From Alisma plantago-aquatica (taxonomy: Eukaryota; Streptophyta; Magnoliopsida; Alismatales; Alismataceae): a stretch of 64,000 nt of DNA. The notes beneath the pieces were generated by a model. That model was not told the origin of the DNA. It ran no database searches and was given only the letters and a program-made list of their open reading frames with translations. The position numbers and the translations under genes were made by a program. Of the stretch, positions 54,493 through 64,000 are shown piece by piece (the stretch's first letter is position 1; every line of letters starts with the position of its first letter). The stretch spans positions 239,684,558-239,748,557 of the forward strand of contig OY856409.1 of NCBI GenBank assembly GCA_963693085.1, in the 5' to 3' direction.

Positions 54493-55758
54493 GTTTGTAA
54501 ACTAAAAAGTAAAAATTCTACTAGTCGTCCTCCTATGCCCAAGCCATCTTTTATTCCAGAATCTACATTCGATGAGTTGGGAAGTAAATGTAAATGTTTG
54601 TGTCGATACTTAGCCAACCCAAGCTCGGGATCACAAATGTTGATCAATTTAACAGAAGATGCAACTGTGAGGGACTTTGAGAATTATATTTTTCTTGATG
54701 ATATTATAGAGTTGTTCCGGTATGATTGGCTAAATACTTCGATATTAGAAGTATGGATAAGGTAAGGATCCATCAATATAGAAGATTCCAATATATATTT
54801 TAAACTTATTTCTATATAATGAAATGATTACAAATGTTATACAACCATTTATATATCGAGGTCATAAACTTTGATATAAAGAATGTTGGATTCTTAGTTC
54901 CTTCAGTCACTAGTCAAGTGGAGACGCATATTGAGGATGTGAATGAGTACTTCTCTACTGCATTCAAATATTTTTCTAGTGTGGGAAAGGAAATTATTCT
55001 AATTCCTTTTAATGTCCAGTAAGTATTATTATTCAATATAATTTTAATAATGAATAAATTTCTTTATTTTAATGTTTATTTTATTTTTACTCAGATCTAG
55101 ACATTGGGAATTATTGGTGGTTGTCCCAAAATTGATGACTCTTTATTATCTTGACCCAATAGGAAAAATAACAAGGGGTCACAAACTGAAATTGTCATCT
55201 ATGGAGTAAGCATAAATTTAGTCATTTGTTATGCTTCAAGATGATATTTCTATTTAGAATTTCTATTTTACCAACTATCATAAATATTTAATTGATAGGG
55301 GTATAAAGGCTTTTCGTGAAGGTGGAGGACAAATACCCACAAAATAAAAGACATTGACTTTAAAAAATGTCAAGGTAGCTACTTTGACGGGTGCTTAGTC
55401 GTATATGTCAACTCTTATAGTCTTAACTTTGTTTATAGTAGTTTACTAACTTTAAGTATAATTTTTTATTTTGTAGTGTCCTATACAAAATAATAGTTGG
55501 GCTTGTGGCTACTATGTAATGAAATATATGCAAACTATTGTCAAACAAGCATCACATGACATTCAAATTATAGATCAGGTAATAAAGAATAACATCATAA
55601 ATTTACAAGTGAGTTGCAGTCATTTTATAAAATATTAGCATGTGCATTTTCTATTGCAGATCTTTACAACTCAGCCTTACACACTTGAGGATTTAAATGA
55701 ATTCCGAGAAGAGTGGTCAGATGCTTTTCTAAATGAAGTCAATATAGCATTGGATTGA
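54493..55758 (+). pseudogene. Spliced Ulp1-like (C48) protease gene of the CACTA element
   Basis: Ulp1-type proteases cleave SUMO-like conjugates. Exons fit GT-AG sites: 54493-54761, about 54861-55018, 55095-55205, 55299-55374, 55477-55578 and 55660-55758, ending in TGA. Exon 1 begins after an AACAG acceptor, so upstream exons are missing. Blocks: GKEIILIPFNVQ then SRHWELLVVVPK (catalytic His-Trp), TLYYLDPIGK (catalytic Asp), NSWACGYYVMKYM (catalytic Cys) and EFREEWSDAFLNEV. The full triad is present. One in-frame TAA lies in exon 4 near 55345, after GGGQIPTK, so this copy is probably dead or depends on another splice. Exon 2's start is the least sure. Confidence 0.78.
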
Positions 55759-56130
55759 ATGCATGTGTTAGCTCTATTTATGTATGTGGTTTTGGAACTC
55801 TTTCAAATTTACTTTTGTATCTGACATGAATTTTAATATCATATCATACTTGCAATCTATCATTTTGTGAATGTTATGATGTGCTATGTGTATGAACTCA
55901 ACTAAATGATATATGAATTATTTTTGTTATGAATGTGTGTGGTTTGGAAATTATTTCGAATAGGATTGGACATAAAAGCTAGCAAATGTGGCTTTGGAAT
56001 GAATTTCTAACTTGCATCATTGCATTTGCAAGTCTACTTTCTATTGTAGGTTTTGATCTTTGTAAAGTAGATTTTAGTTCTGCAGGTTTTTGTTCTAAAA
56101 ATTTCTGTTCTACTAAATTTTTCTTTAAAA
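55759..56130 (+). other. 3' noncoding DNA of the CACTA gene
   Basis: About 370 bp with no gene; AT-rich, presumably the 3' untranslated region of the protease gene and spacer. Confidence 0.5.
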
Positions 56131-56960
56131 AAATTGTAAACTCTAGGGTCGGTTATTTTTAAAAACCGACCTTATAGATCTATAGGGTCGGTTTTTTAGG
56201 AATAATCGACCTTATATGCTCTGGGAAGCTTAAGACCGTAACTTTCTTGGTCGTAAATTTTCTCGACCGAAATCCTCTCGGTCGACAAATTTCTCGACTG
56301 AGCAAGTTTCTGTATTGACCTAAAAGTGACCTTACAGTACCTTTGTTGCTTTATAGGGTCAGTTTTTTAACCTCTAGGGTCAGTTATTTAAAACAAACCG
56401 ACCTTATAGATTTATTGGGTCGGTTTTTTAGGAATAACTGACCTTATAGGATCTGGGATCAGAAAGCTCATTTTTTGTACTCAATTGGGTCGGTTTTTTA
56501 GGTATAACCTACCTTATAAGACCTCTGAGAAGCTTAAGACAGTACTTTCTTAGTTGACAATTTTCTCGACTGAAATCCTCTCAATCAACATATTTCTCGA
56601 CCGAGCAAACTATATTACTTTATAGGGTCTTTCTTTAGCAATAACCGACCTTACAAGACCTCTGGGAAGCTTAAGACAGTACTTTTTGGGTCGACAATTT
56701 TCTCGACCAAAATCCTCTCGGTCGACATATTTCTCGACTGAGAAAACCTCTGTTGCTTTATAGGGTCGGTTTTTTAGCAATAACCGACCTTACAAGACTT
56801 TTCTAGGGTCAGTTATTTAGGAATAAACAACCTTATAACCTCTTCTTTCTCGCTTGGGTCAGGTTTTTTATAGCCTCTTGGGTCAGTTTTTACTCTATAA
56901 GGTCGGTTTTCTTTAGTCAAAAAAACTGACCCTATAGAGAAAATTCTATAGCGACGGCCA
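56131..56960. repeat. CACTA subterminal repeat field
   Basis: Many GGGTCGGTT and AACCGACCTTATA units in direct and inverted order, often paired as hairpins (GGTCGGTTTTTTAG, then AATAACCGACC). Three larger modules of about 130 bp, near 56225, 56525 and 56665, combine AAGCTTAAGAC-GTA with GGTCGACAATTTTCTCGACC palindromes. Such fields bind TnpA-type proteins in CACTA elements. Confidence 0.8.
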
Positions 56961-56973
56961 CTTAGGTGTCAAT

Positions 56974-57000
56974 TAAAAATTGACCATTATTTTAGTAGTG
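56974..57000 (-). repeat. CACTA terminal inverted repeat, right end
   Basis: Inward from 57000: CACTACTAAAATAATGGTC then AATTTTT. A 3-bp duplication would be ATA at 57001-57003, but the left partner is missing. Confidence 0.75.
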
Positions 57001-57449
57001 ATAGTAATTATGATTCAAGGATCCTTTGGATAGAGGTGAGTCCATGAATAATGTGGCTTAGAGTTTTGATCAAACTCTAGTTCTTTCCAATATTCCATAA
57101 ACATGGTTTTGTCATTCACAAAATTGATCAAGAAAATAACTTTTAAACTATGAAAAAGAGTGCATAACTTTATATTGATTGTCAAACTTAAGGAAAGAGC
57201 CAATGAGCTAGTAAAGTGAGAGATCAAGTAGTTTAAGATGAAAATTGGACACTTAGGCACATGTATAAGAATTTAACTATAAGATCTAGATCACATAGCC
57301 TATTTGCAAAGCTACAAATTAAGTAACAAAGTCCTACAAAGTAGTAAAGCTAGACTAAAACAAAAAAGCTAATTTTTTAAAAAATTACACCTAAACGTAG
57401 GAAGCAGACATGCATACATGAATAATGAAGAGATAGTAGGGCGAATAGC

Positions 57450-57470
57450 CCTACCACCCCAAGCTTAAAA
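57450..57470 (-). promoter_or_regulatory. Polypurine-tract candidate of the second gypsy element
   Basis: Minus strand TTAAGCTTGGGGTGGTAGGG. AAGCTTGGGGTGG wording is common at or before the polypurine tract of plant Athila/Tat elements. Confidence 0.45.
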
Positions 57471-58378
57471 CTTTTCTCATCCTCAAGAAAGACCTAAACT
57501 TAGGATAGTAGGGAAGGAATGCACAGATGTACATGAAAGAATTTTATCAAATTCCTAGTATGATGCATGTATTCTAGGATATATTTGAGCAATTAGAGGA
57601 AAGAAACTATCCAATAAAAAACATGAAAAATTTTATTTTAACAAAAAGAGAAAAGAAATGAGTAAGAGAAAGGGGGTGGCTTCCCCACTATACTGACACT
57701 GGGATCCCAAATCCTTGGTTTTGGGATCGGTGTCACATGTGTCTAGTCGATAGGGTCCGCCATATAATAGGAGTAGAATAGGTGGAGACATGAGCCCTTA
57801 TGAGTTTGAAGTAGAGGAATAAAACTTAATGACTCAATGGAGTCATCTATGTGTTAGAATTGATTTGAACTGCACTAAAATGAATTCCTCGGCAGAGCAT
57901 CCTCAAGGTGCCCCTCAAGGTATGGATCTGAAAAGGAAGGCCCTAGGATGTTGACCGAGGATGAAATGGAGGGAAAAGACCAAAACTCTTCTAAAGGATT
58001 TCTCTCTTCTCTCTACATCTCTAAACTTGAGGTTGGATGCTTAGAGTAATCTTATATGTCAATATGGGTCATCCAATCATATTTTAAGCTAGAAGTATCC
58101 CCAAGTGGATATGTTTGTGGTTCTAACACCCCAAGCTTGTCATGTTCTATGAGGTCTAGGGTATCATCATGCTCAGAAGCCATGTTGTGATGGATTGTCC
58201 ACCCTAATCCTTGAATGCCAACCAATACTTATAATAGAATGGTAGTGAATGTCGGATCATGCTACTCCAGATCATCGTCGTCACTATTCTCACTTCTACA
58301 ATTTGAGAAATTGTCTTCATCCTCCCCAAACAAATTATTCCAAACAATAGTAGCCATGTTTCTTGAAACAAAGTGACA
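57471..58378 (-). other. Internal region of the second gypsy element, left part
   Basis: About 0.9 kb without a recognisable protein. A minus-strand frame near 58360-58260 is acidic (DEDNFSN, NSDDDDLE) but stops often. Confidence 0.45.
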
Positions 58379-58383
58379 AGTCT
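58379..58383. repeat. Solo-LTR target-site duplication, left (AGTCT)
   Basis: Identical to 61394-61398. Confidence 0.8.
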
Positions 58384-61300
58384 TGTGATGACCCTGAATT
58401 TAGCAATTTAATACCAAACATATTATTTAAAGACATACATGGAATAAAATATTTTTATATGGACCTTGATGTGAGAGGTGGACAAATGATAGGTATGGAC
58501 CTTGTTTGATCTAGAGTTGATGATTTATTGATTCATATTCAAGGTTTATACAATTATTTGTGTAGTTATTTGAGAAATTAAGTTTAGTAAAATAATGTTG
58601 GACTTTTAGTGTCAAACTAGGCTGAATGTTAGATTACATGTTGAGGAACTAATGTTCAAAATTTCATGACATTATGATTTACCATTTGAGATATATTAAA
58701 GCTTGAATATATGTTCGATAATTGGTGCATGTTTGGATAATGTAGAATTTTGGACTATGGTTGGACTTAGGCTTCGGTCACGATAATATGTCACACATGC
58801 CTACCCCTTGTCCCTGTTGTGTGGAGCCATCATGCTCACTGTTGTGGGAGATTATTAGGATCATACGGTCATGACTCCATCTCCTACCTTTGAACAAAGC
58901 ATGGAGGATGGGAGTTCATGTTGTGATCTAACCATCCACAAGCATCGTGAATGTGTAGGATCTTACACAAATAGAAATATTTGGTTGGATCCACCACCCT
59001 TGAAGGAAGATGTTGACCCCTAAATTGACTTTGGAAACCCAGGGTACAAATTAATAGTAGCTTCCCCCTCACATTATTCTCCATCATCCCTCATAGAGGG
59101 TGACCAAGATCTACTTTCACCACCTAAGGGTATATGGGCATTGTAGAAACCCCTTGTAACTTAGTGCACCCAGATATCCAAGACCCAATAAAGCTTCGTA
59201 GCTAGGATTCCATAGTCGCAAGCTCGACACCCAGGAAGGAAGGTCAGGATCGGATAGCATTATTGGGAGTACTGCAACTCATTGAGGAGGTTGTGATGAC
59301 TTGCAATAAGTCTTCCCTACATTTTGAGGTTGTCCTAAAGATAGAGTGCCATCCCGGTGAAAACACGCAACCCTTTCTGCATACCTTCCTATAAATCCTG
59401 GCAAAATACTGCCATGAAGCTTGGAAGCTCCCCTTGATCCAGTGACCCAGTCACCCTGTCGCCTTGGATGAACGTCATGGAAAGATATGTTGTGTATTTT
59501 AGATCTAGAATCACCTTTAAGATTTCTCTTTCTATACTACCTCCATATCCGCCACTCATCAGGCTTCGCCTCCATCTGTGTTTGAATCCAACGCAAAGGG
59601 AGGAGATGAGGGAGTAGAAACTCATGAGAACCCTGACCTAGGTTAGTCTCCCAACCTACATGAAAATCATTCATCTGTCGGAAGGTGCTACTACTCAAAT
59701 TTCATCACCAAAGATCCAACCTTGTGCTAGTGCCTACTTTTCGGAAGGGTAGAGACGACATCACTCAGGTTGTTGGGGGTGAAGGGAACAAGGAGCGAAG
59801 AGTGAGGCGTCGTTCGGTCCATATGTCCAACCCGCCAGGTGGTCCCTTGAAGTCAGTCCACCCAGGGAAACAAGATGGAGCCACAACTTAAATTGGGCAT
59901 GTGTCTGAGATCCAAGCCCCAAAGAATAAGATATGACAGCCAAGATAATTCCAATCAAGGTAAATGTTCATTTATTCCAGAATATCACACTTTCTTAGAT
60001 AATGCATAAATAATATCCCCCTTGACCAAATAATTATCCAAAAATACCCCTAGACTCAGAAAAATGCCCTCTTTCTTATGAAACCTCTAGATCAGACTTT
60101 TAAGGCATATTTGTTGGTGATAATTAGTTTAGTTTATAATACTCCTTTATGGGCTTCATATAATTAGAATAAATACTATCCAGCTGATATAAAATCCCAA
60201 AAAATTCCTATTGAGCCCTAGCATTGTAAAGAGACTATATTTAGACTCAGATCTTAGTATGACCGATACATATTAGACTTTTCCTCATTAATGCATAATT
60301 AAATGCTTTAAACCTCATTTAAGTTCTAGAAAATAGATCAAGCATCAGAAAATTATAAAAATCGAACCAGATCCTTGTTATGACCTCCTGGTTAGTAGAA
60401 AAATTTCACACACAAGTTTAGGTCAGTTTGAACCTAGGCTTGTTGTAAACCCTAATACAGACCTAAATACCATTAATAATGGTAAACCTTGTATTAATGA
60501 TGAATATTTGTTATTAATCAGGTGGTGATCAGATTTCTAGATGATCGAGGATGCATTAAGAAATATCTAAACTCAGGTACATGAATATAAGTATCAGACT
60601 AGTTTTTGTTGGATGATATAATTATGAGTAATTGATTGCATGTGGTTGTATAATCTTGTTGGATGTATATTTATACATATTGTCCTTTTTCACCTTGAAC
60701 ACTAAGAACACTAAGGAAAGAAAATAGAATGTAGTTACTGATGGTTCATTAGTCTCCTTATTAGAGAGGGAATATATTAATGTTGACTAGCACCTCCCTA
60801 TGGTACAAGGTACATGGGGAGATCCCTAATGGTACAAGGTACGAAGGGATAGGGCCCAATAATATAAGTATTGATTGTGTTAAGTCCACCATAGTTATAC
60901 ATGTCAATTGAAATGCGACTAACAGCTTGTGTTTACCTGATTCTCTGCCTTAAATAATGTTTTCATTTTCTTTTCTTCCTTCCCCAAGTATTTTAAATAA
61001 GCCATCATAGTATTACTATCTTTCAACCACATACCAACTTTATGTTGATTCATATGTTTCACATATTATGAAGGTTCAGAGCTAGCATGGGATAAAAGAC
61101 AAAAAGTGAGTGATGTACAGGTTGTACCTATTGTGTAGATCATGATTAGCATACATGTACATAGACTTCTAAAATATCCTTTCGATATGTAATTGAAATT
61201 CATTTGCAATAATTTGTATTATAATTATATACATGTTTAATATTGAGAAACTTTATGGTGTATGTTATGGTTGAATGTTCATGTATGTGTATATTGCTTC

Positions 61301-61393
61301 CGCAACACACTCAGATATGATTGTCTAACGTTTTTGGATTTTGTGTTCTCGACCCCATTAGGTTTTGGGAAGCTAGAATTTGGGGACGCTACA
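58384..61393. mobile_element. Solo LTR, 3.0 kb
   Basis: Starts TGTGATGACCCTGAATTT and ends AATTTGGGGACGCTACA, with TG/CA ends and flanked by a perfect AGTCT duplication. No second copy and no internal domain are present, so it is the product of recombination between the two LTRs of one element. The ends and the length near 3 kb suggest a gypsy chromovirus, perhaps Tekay-like, but this is inference. It sits inside the second gypsy element. The many short ORFs in it are spurious. Confidence 0.8.
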
Positions 61394-61398
61394 AGTCT
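61394..61398. repeat. Solo-LTR target-site duplication, right (AGTCT)
   Basis: Identical to 58379-58383. Confidence 0.8.
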
Positions 61399-61839
61399 CG
61401 ATTTGAGTGGTATAACCTTAGTCTGGAGTTGAAGTTGAATCGGGATGCTCAAACTAAACCTCCACTTGCAAAGTTTTCTGGCTTCCCTGAGGAGAGTAAA
61501 AGTAATCATCATCAAACCATTCTTGCAAGTGACGTGTATACACCATTGGTTTCTCAACTGAATCACCTGGAAATGAAGGGATTTCCTAGATAAGTGAGTC
61601 TTCATAAAAAATCCTAGTGAGTTCAGTTGGAGGCCCAAATAGTATGGTGAAATGAATTCCACATCAGGTTCAATGGGGTCGTCTTGATGACTAAGGTCTT
61701 CATGATTGTGCTTGGGCATTTGTGATTGTGTGATACCTAAATTGACGAGATCTTGAAGTCTTATTCCATGTTCAACATTCTCATTATGAAGTTGATGGAC
61801 TTGGGTAGAGATACTTTCAAGACTCACTAATCCCACCAT
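61399..61839 (-). pseudogene. Unrecognised ORF in the second gypsy element
   Basis: An open frame on minus starts at 61839 (MVGLVSLESISTQVHQLHNE) and runs through the solo-LTR edge to 61279; only the part above 61398 belongs to the element. The first 60 residues are polar and helix-like, possibly a short coiled coil; the rest has no motif I know. It may be decayed gag or leader sequence. Confidence 0.3.
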
Positions 61840-62413
61840 GCATTGTTATTGGAATTCCGTTGTATCAAACTATTGCACTTGGATGGCTCCTTGTTCAAAA
61901 GCTTGAAGCATACTTCTGATGTGGTTTGCAACCTCGATGGCTACTTGGAGATAATGATCTTGTCTTTCTAGTATCTCCTAAAGTGGATCGACTTGGTCTT
62001 GGAGATGAGTTGCAAAGTAAGACATGAGTGCATCTACACTCTCTCTTCCTAGCACCACTGCTCTAATCAGGTCTTCATCTGATGACAATACAGAGGTCGA
62101 GGGTTGAGCAGAAAATTTTGTTGGTGGAGCATCTACATGCGATGATAGTGGGGTGAATAGAGCTCGATTAGTTGGAGTGCACAACTTTCATTATTTGCCA
62201 GTAGTCGGGACTACAAAAATTTAGGAGGACAGGTGGACCATATAACTTGCCTTGTTGAAGCAAGGTGCAAGGTTGAAAAGGTATAAGAAAAAGGAAAAGT
62301 ATTTCACTATGTATGAACAAGTATGTGCATAACAAAAGAAGAACTATGCATATATGTACAAGGTTATGATGACAAAATAAAATCTTCGGGCCTATAAATG
62401 TGGAAAACCATGT
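61840..62413 (-). other. 5' internal region of the second gypsy element
   Basis: Contains a 68-aa open piece (62184-61978) starting MCTPTNRALFTPL, Ser/Pro-rich, without a known domain; otherwise noncoding leader. Confidence 0.35.
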
Positions 62414-62431
62414 CTCCCAACAATGGTGCTA
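62414..62431 (-). promoter_or_regulatory. Primer-binding site, tRNA-Asp type, transition-decayed
   Basis: Minus strand TAGCACCATTGTTGGGAG. Against the expected TGGCGCCGTTGCCGGGGA the differences are nearly all G-to-A or C-to-T. Confidence 0.55.
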
Positions 62432-62436
62432 AGAGT

Positions 62437-64000
62437 TGATTTGGTCTAAATTGCACGTCTAAAACAAGGCATATTCAGAAGGATCAGACTTCAAATTTTT
62501 AAACTAAAACCTTCAAAGACCTCTGCAACTCAATAGGAAGTTGAAGTAGATATATAGGGTCAAACACAGGGATATGGGGATGTTTAGGATGCCTAATATC
62601 TCTCTCTTAGCCAGTTAAGCAAAATTGGTGGTCCATATATGCAAAGAACTAGAACAAGTCAAGAAAAATGATGAGACAAAACAAAGTGAAGTAAAGATCA
62701 GTGTCCATCAAATCCTACTAATCAGGAGAAGGAGTTCCTAGATATGTAGCCATGAGTTTTACAATCTATGCACCCATTCTCATGTGTAGACAACCCTCGA
62801 ACACCCTAGCAAGCAACAAACATATGAAGTAGCATACATCGTGGTAATTGCTCCTATGAGGGTCATCCCACTTGTTCTCGCATAGCATCACTAAAACCCC
62901 ATCAATGATACTACATCTCTCTCAAGGATAACATATCAACACCCCTGAATATTTCATATAACCTCTCAGGTCTAGAATATTTAAAGATGTTTGAAATAAC
63001 ATACAATTTGCACAGAATAGTCCTTAAATACAATCAGGTAGAGATGAACCCAACTGGGTTCAAGGGAACCCAACTGAGTTCACCTAGACCTGGAGGTATT
63101 CAGGTTTAAGGGTCAGATCTCTCCAACTTGTGTTCTAGACAGATCCTCCCTTGGACTCCCTCCTTTTAGATTTTGATTCAAACTACCTTTCCTTCCTCAT
63201 TTCTACAATAAATTTCTCTATCTTGGTAGAAATGGAGGTTCAAGCAACAAAGAGATCAACCAAACCAACACTCATGGGTGAAAAAGGGACATAGAATAGA
63301 AAACATACTAGATCTAGAATAAAACTACTTGCTTAAGGTAAAAGTACATAAACATGACCAAAATGGGTTATATAGACAAGAAGGAGTTCAACTAGCCATG
63401 GATAGGCATAGTTGGCACCTAATAAAGATGAAAAAACATCATTTGTACATAAACGAAGGATAAAGTAGAAGAAAGTGGTTGAAGAAGAGATTTAGCTAGT
63501 GGAAGTGAGGTTGCTCTCACTCCTTAGACTCTGAGAAGGTTGAATCTTGTCTTAGGGGTCGTCCTCCTTGATCTTCCAAACTCCTTGGCCTCCTTTCTCC
63601 TTGATTCTGTCCCAAACATCAACTTTGATGGATGTATGGAGGCAGAAGATGGTTGGAAATGGCTGGAAAGTGGGTGAATGATGGTGGAAATGGTTGGACT
63701 AAGGTAGAAGATGATGGAAAATGATGGTGGATGGAGGCAAACTGAAGTAATGGTCATAGGGTTTTCTCTTTAGCCCTTTTGGACCTTAGAGATCTCCCAT
63801 AGAGCTTTGGGAACTGATGGTTGGACTGCACAAGTGTGCAGACTGAAGCTTGGAACCCCTTGCTAGGTAGCAGGGGGTGGGTATTTATAGGGGTAGGCAG
63901 ATTGTATAGGTTAAGTGGGGTTGAACCTGATTGGGTTCAGGTCATCAGTTTGTTGGACTGGCTAAGGGTGGACCATTGAATGTTTGATTTGTAGGAGGTG
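62437..64000 (-). repeat. 5' LTR of the second gypsy element (partial)
   Basis: Starts TGATTTGGTC, runs off the window. It includes GAACCCAACTGGGTTC-like palindromes at 63048-63085 and again GAACCTGATTGGGTTC at 63923-63938. Short ORFs are not convincing genes. Confidence 0.5.
63880..63891 (-). promoter_or_regulatory. TATA box of the second gypsy LTR
   Basis: CCTATAAATACC on minus, about 35 bases downstream (minus sense) of the palindrome GAACCTGATTGGGTTC. Confidence 0.5.

Larger units (their letters stand above)
54403..57000 (+). mobile_element. CACTA (En/Spm) element, right end
   Basis: The right end reads, inward from 57000, CACTACTAAAATAATGGTC, a standard CACTA terminus, preceded by a subterminal repeat field and a Ulp1-like gene of the kind carried by plant CACTA and MULE elements. 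I find no left end and no TnpD-type transposase in the window, so this is a truncated or rearranged copy. The left boundary at the end of the tandem duplication is arbitrary. Confidence 0.75.
57001..64000 (-). mobile_element. Second gypsy-type LTR element, short internal part, truncated by the window
   Basis: On minus, a tRNA-Asp-like primer site at 62431-62414 lies just inside an LTR edge starting TGATTTGGTC at 62437 (plus), and a G-rich tract TTAAGCTTGGGGTGGTAGGG lies at 57470-57450. With the solo LTR removed, only about 1.96 kb separates the two, too short for gag-pol, and I recognise no pol motif. It looks like a non-autonomous (LARD-like) relative of the Athila/Tat group. Its left LTR would be interrupted by the CACTA end, and its right LTR runs past 64000, so the LTR pair cannot be compared. 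Confidence 0.5.

Noticed and set aside
1..64000. tRNA or rRNA genes
   Set aside because: Only primer-site complements to tRNA-Asp and tRNA-iMet ends were seen; no cloverleaf-forming gene was found by eye.

Overview
This is repeat-dense DNA from a flowering plant nuclear genome. The evidence is Athila-type Ty3/gypsy and Ty1/copia LTR elements primed by plant-type tRNA-Asp and tRNA-iMet sites, L1-type LINEs with a plant zf-RVT domain, a CACTA DNA transposon and a U2-type spliced gene. I cannot name the species. There is no convincing single-copy host gene; the nearest is a short, frame-broken protein-kinase fragment near 34.3 kb.

Layout. 1-2492: 3' half of a decayed LINE on +. 3258-20022: an Athila-type gypsy element on -, 16.8 kb, with 1.9-kb LTRs, a near-perfect 5-bp target duplication, decayed gag-pol and an unusually long third coding region at 11259-6311. 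21542-30880: a decayed copia element on - with 2.1-kb LTRs. 31464-34637: an LTR-like stretch, then unique DNA with the kinase fragment. 34638-47550: three nested insertions. A terminal-inverted-repeat element carries an L1 LINE (35831-47186), which carries a young gag-only copia element (37043-43451); target duplications are visible at every level. 48160-54402: a 3.1-kb direct tandem duplication. 54403-57000: the right end of a CACTA element with a spliced Ulp1-like protease gene and a dense subterminal repeat field. 57001-64000: a second, short gypsy-type element on -, split by a 3.0-kb solo LTR with a perfect 5-bp target duplication, and running off the window.

The most unusual item is the third coding region of the Athila element. 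Reading 11259 to 6311 on the minus strand, about 1,650 codons lie almost entirely in two frames. They encode an Athila/env-position N-terminal part, a Ser/Thr/Pro-rich linker, a coiled coil, an acidic stretch and then two consecutive Ulp1 (C48)-like cysteine-protease domains in one frame. Upstream sits what looks like a private promoter: a copy of the palindromic repeats of the LTR, a TATA box, a pyrimidine-rich leader and a 3' splice site next to the ATG.

A second theme is that four LTR families in the window place clusters of short GGTC/GACC- or GGTTC/GAACC-type palindromes just upstream of a TATTTATAG-type TATA box. One such palindromic block is shared, with its flank, between the young copia element and the unrelated CACTA element. 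All coordinates and alignments were made by eye; no database search was possible.
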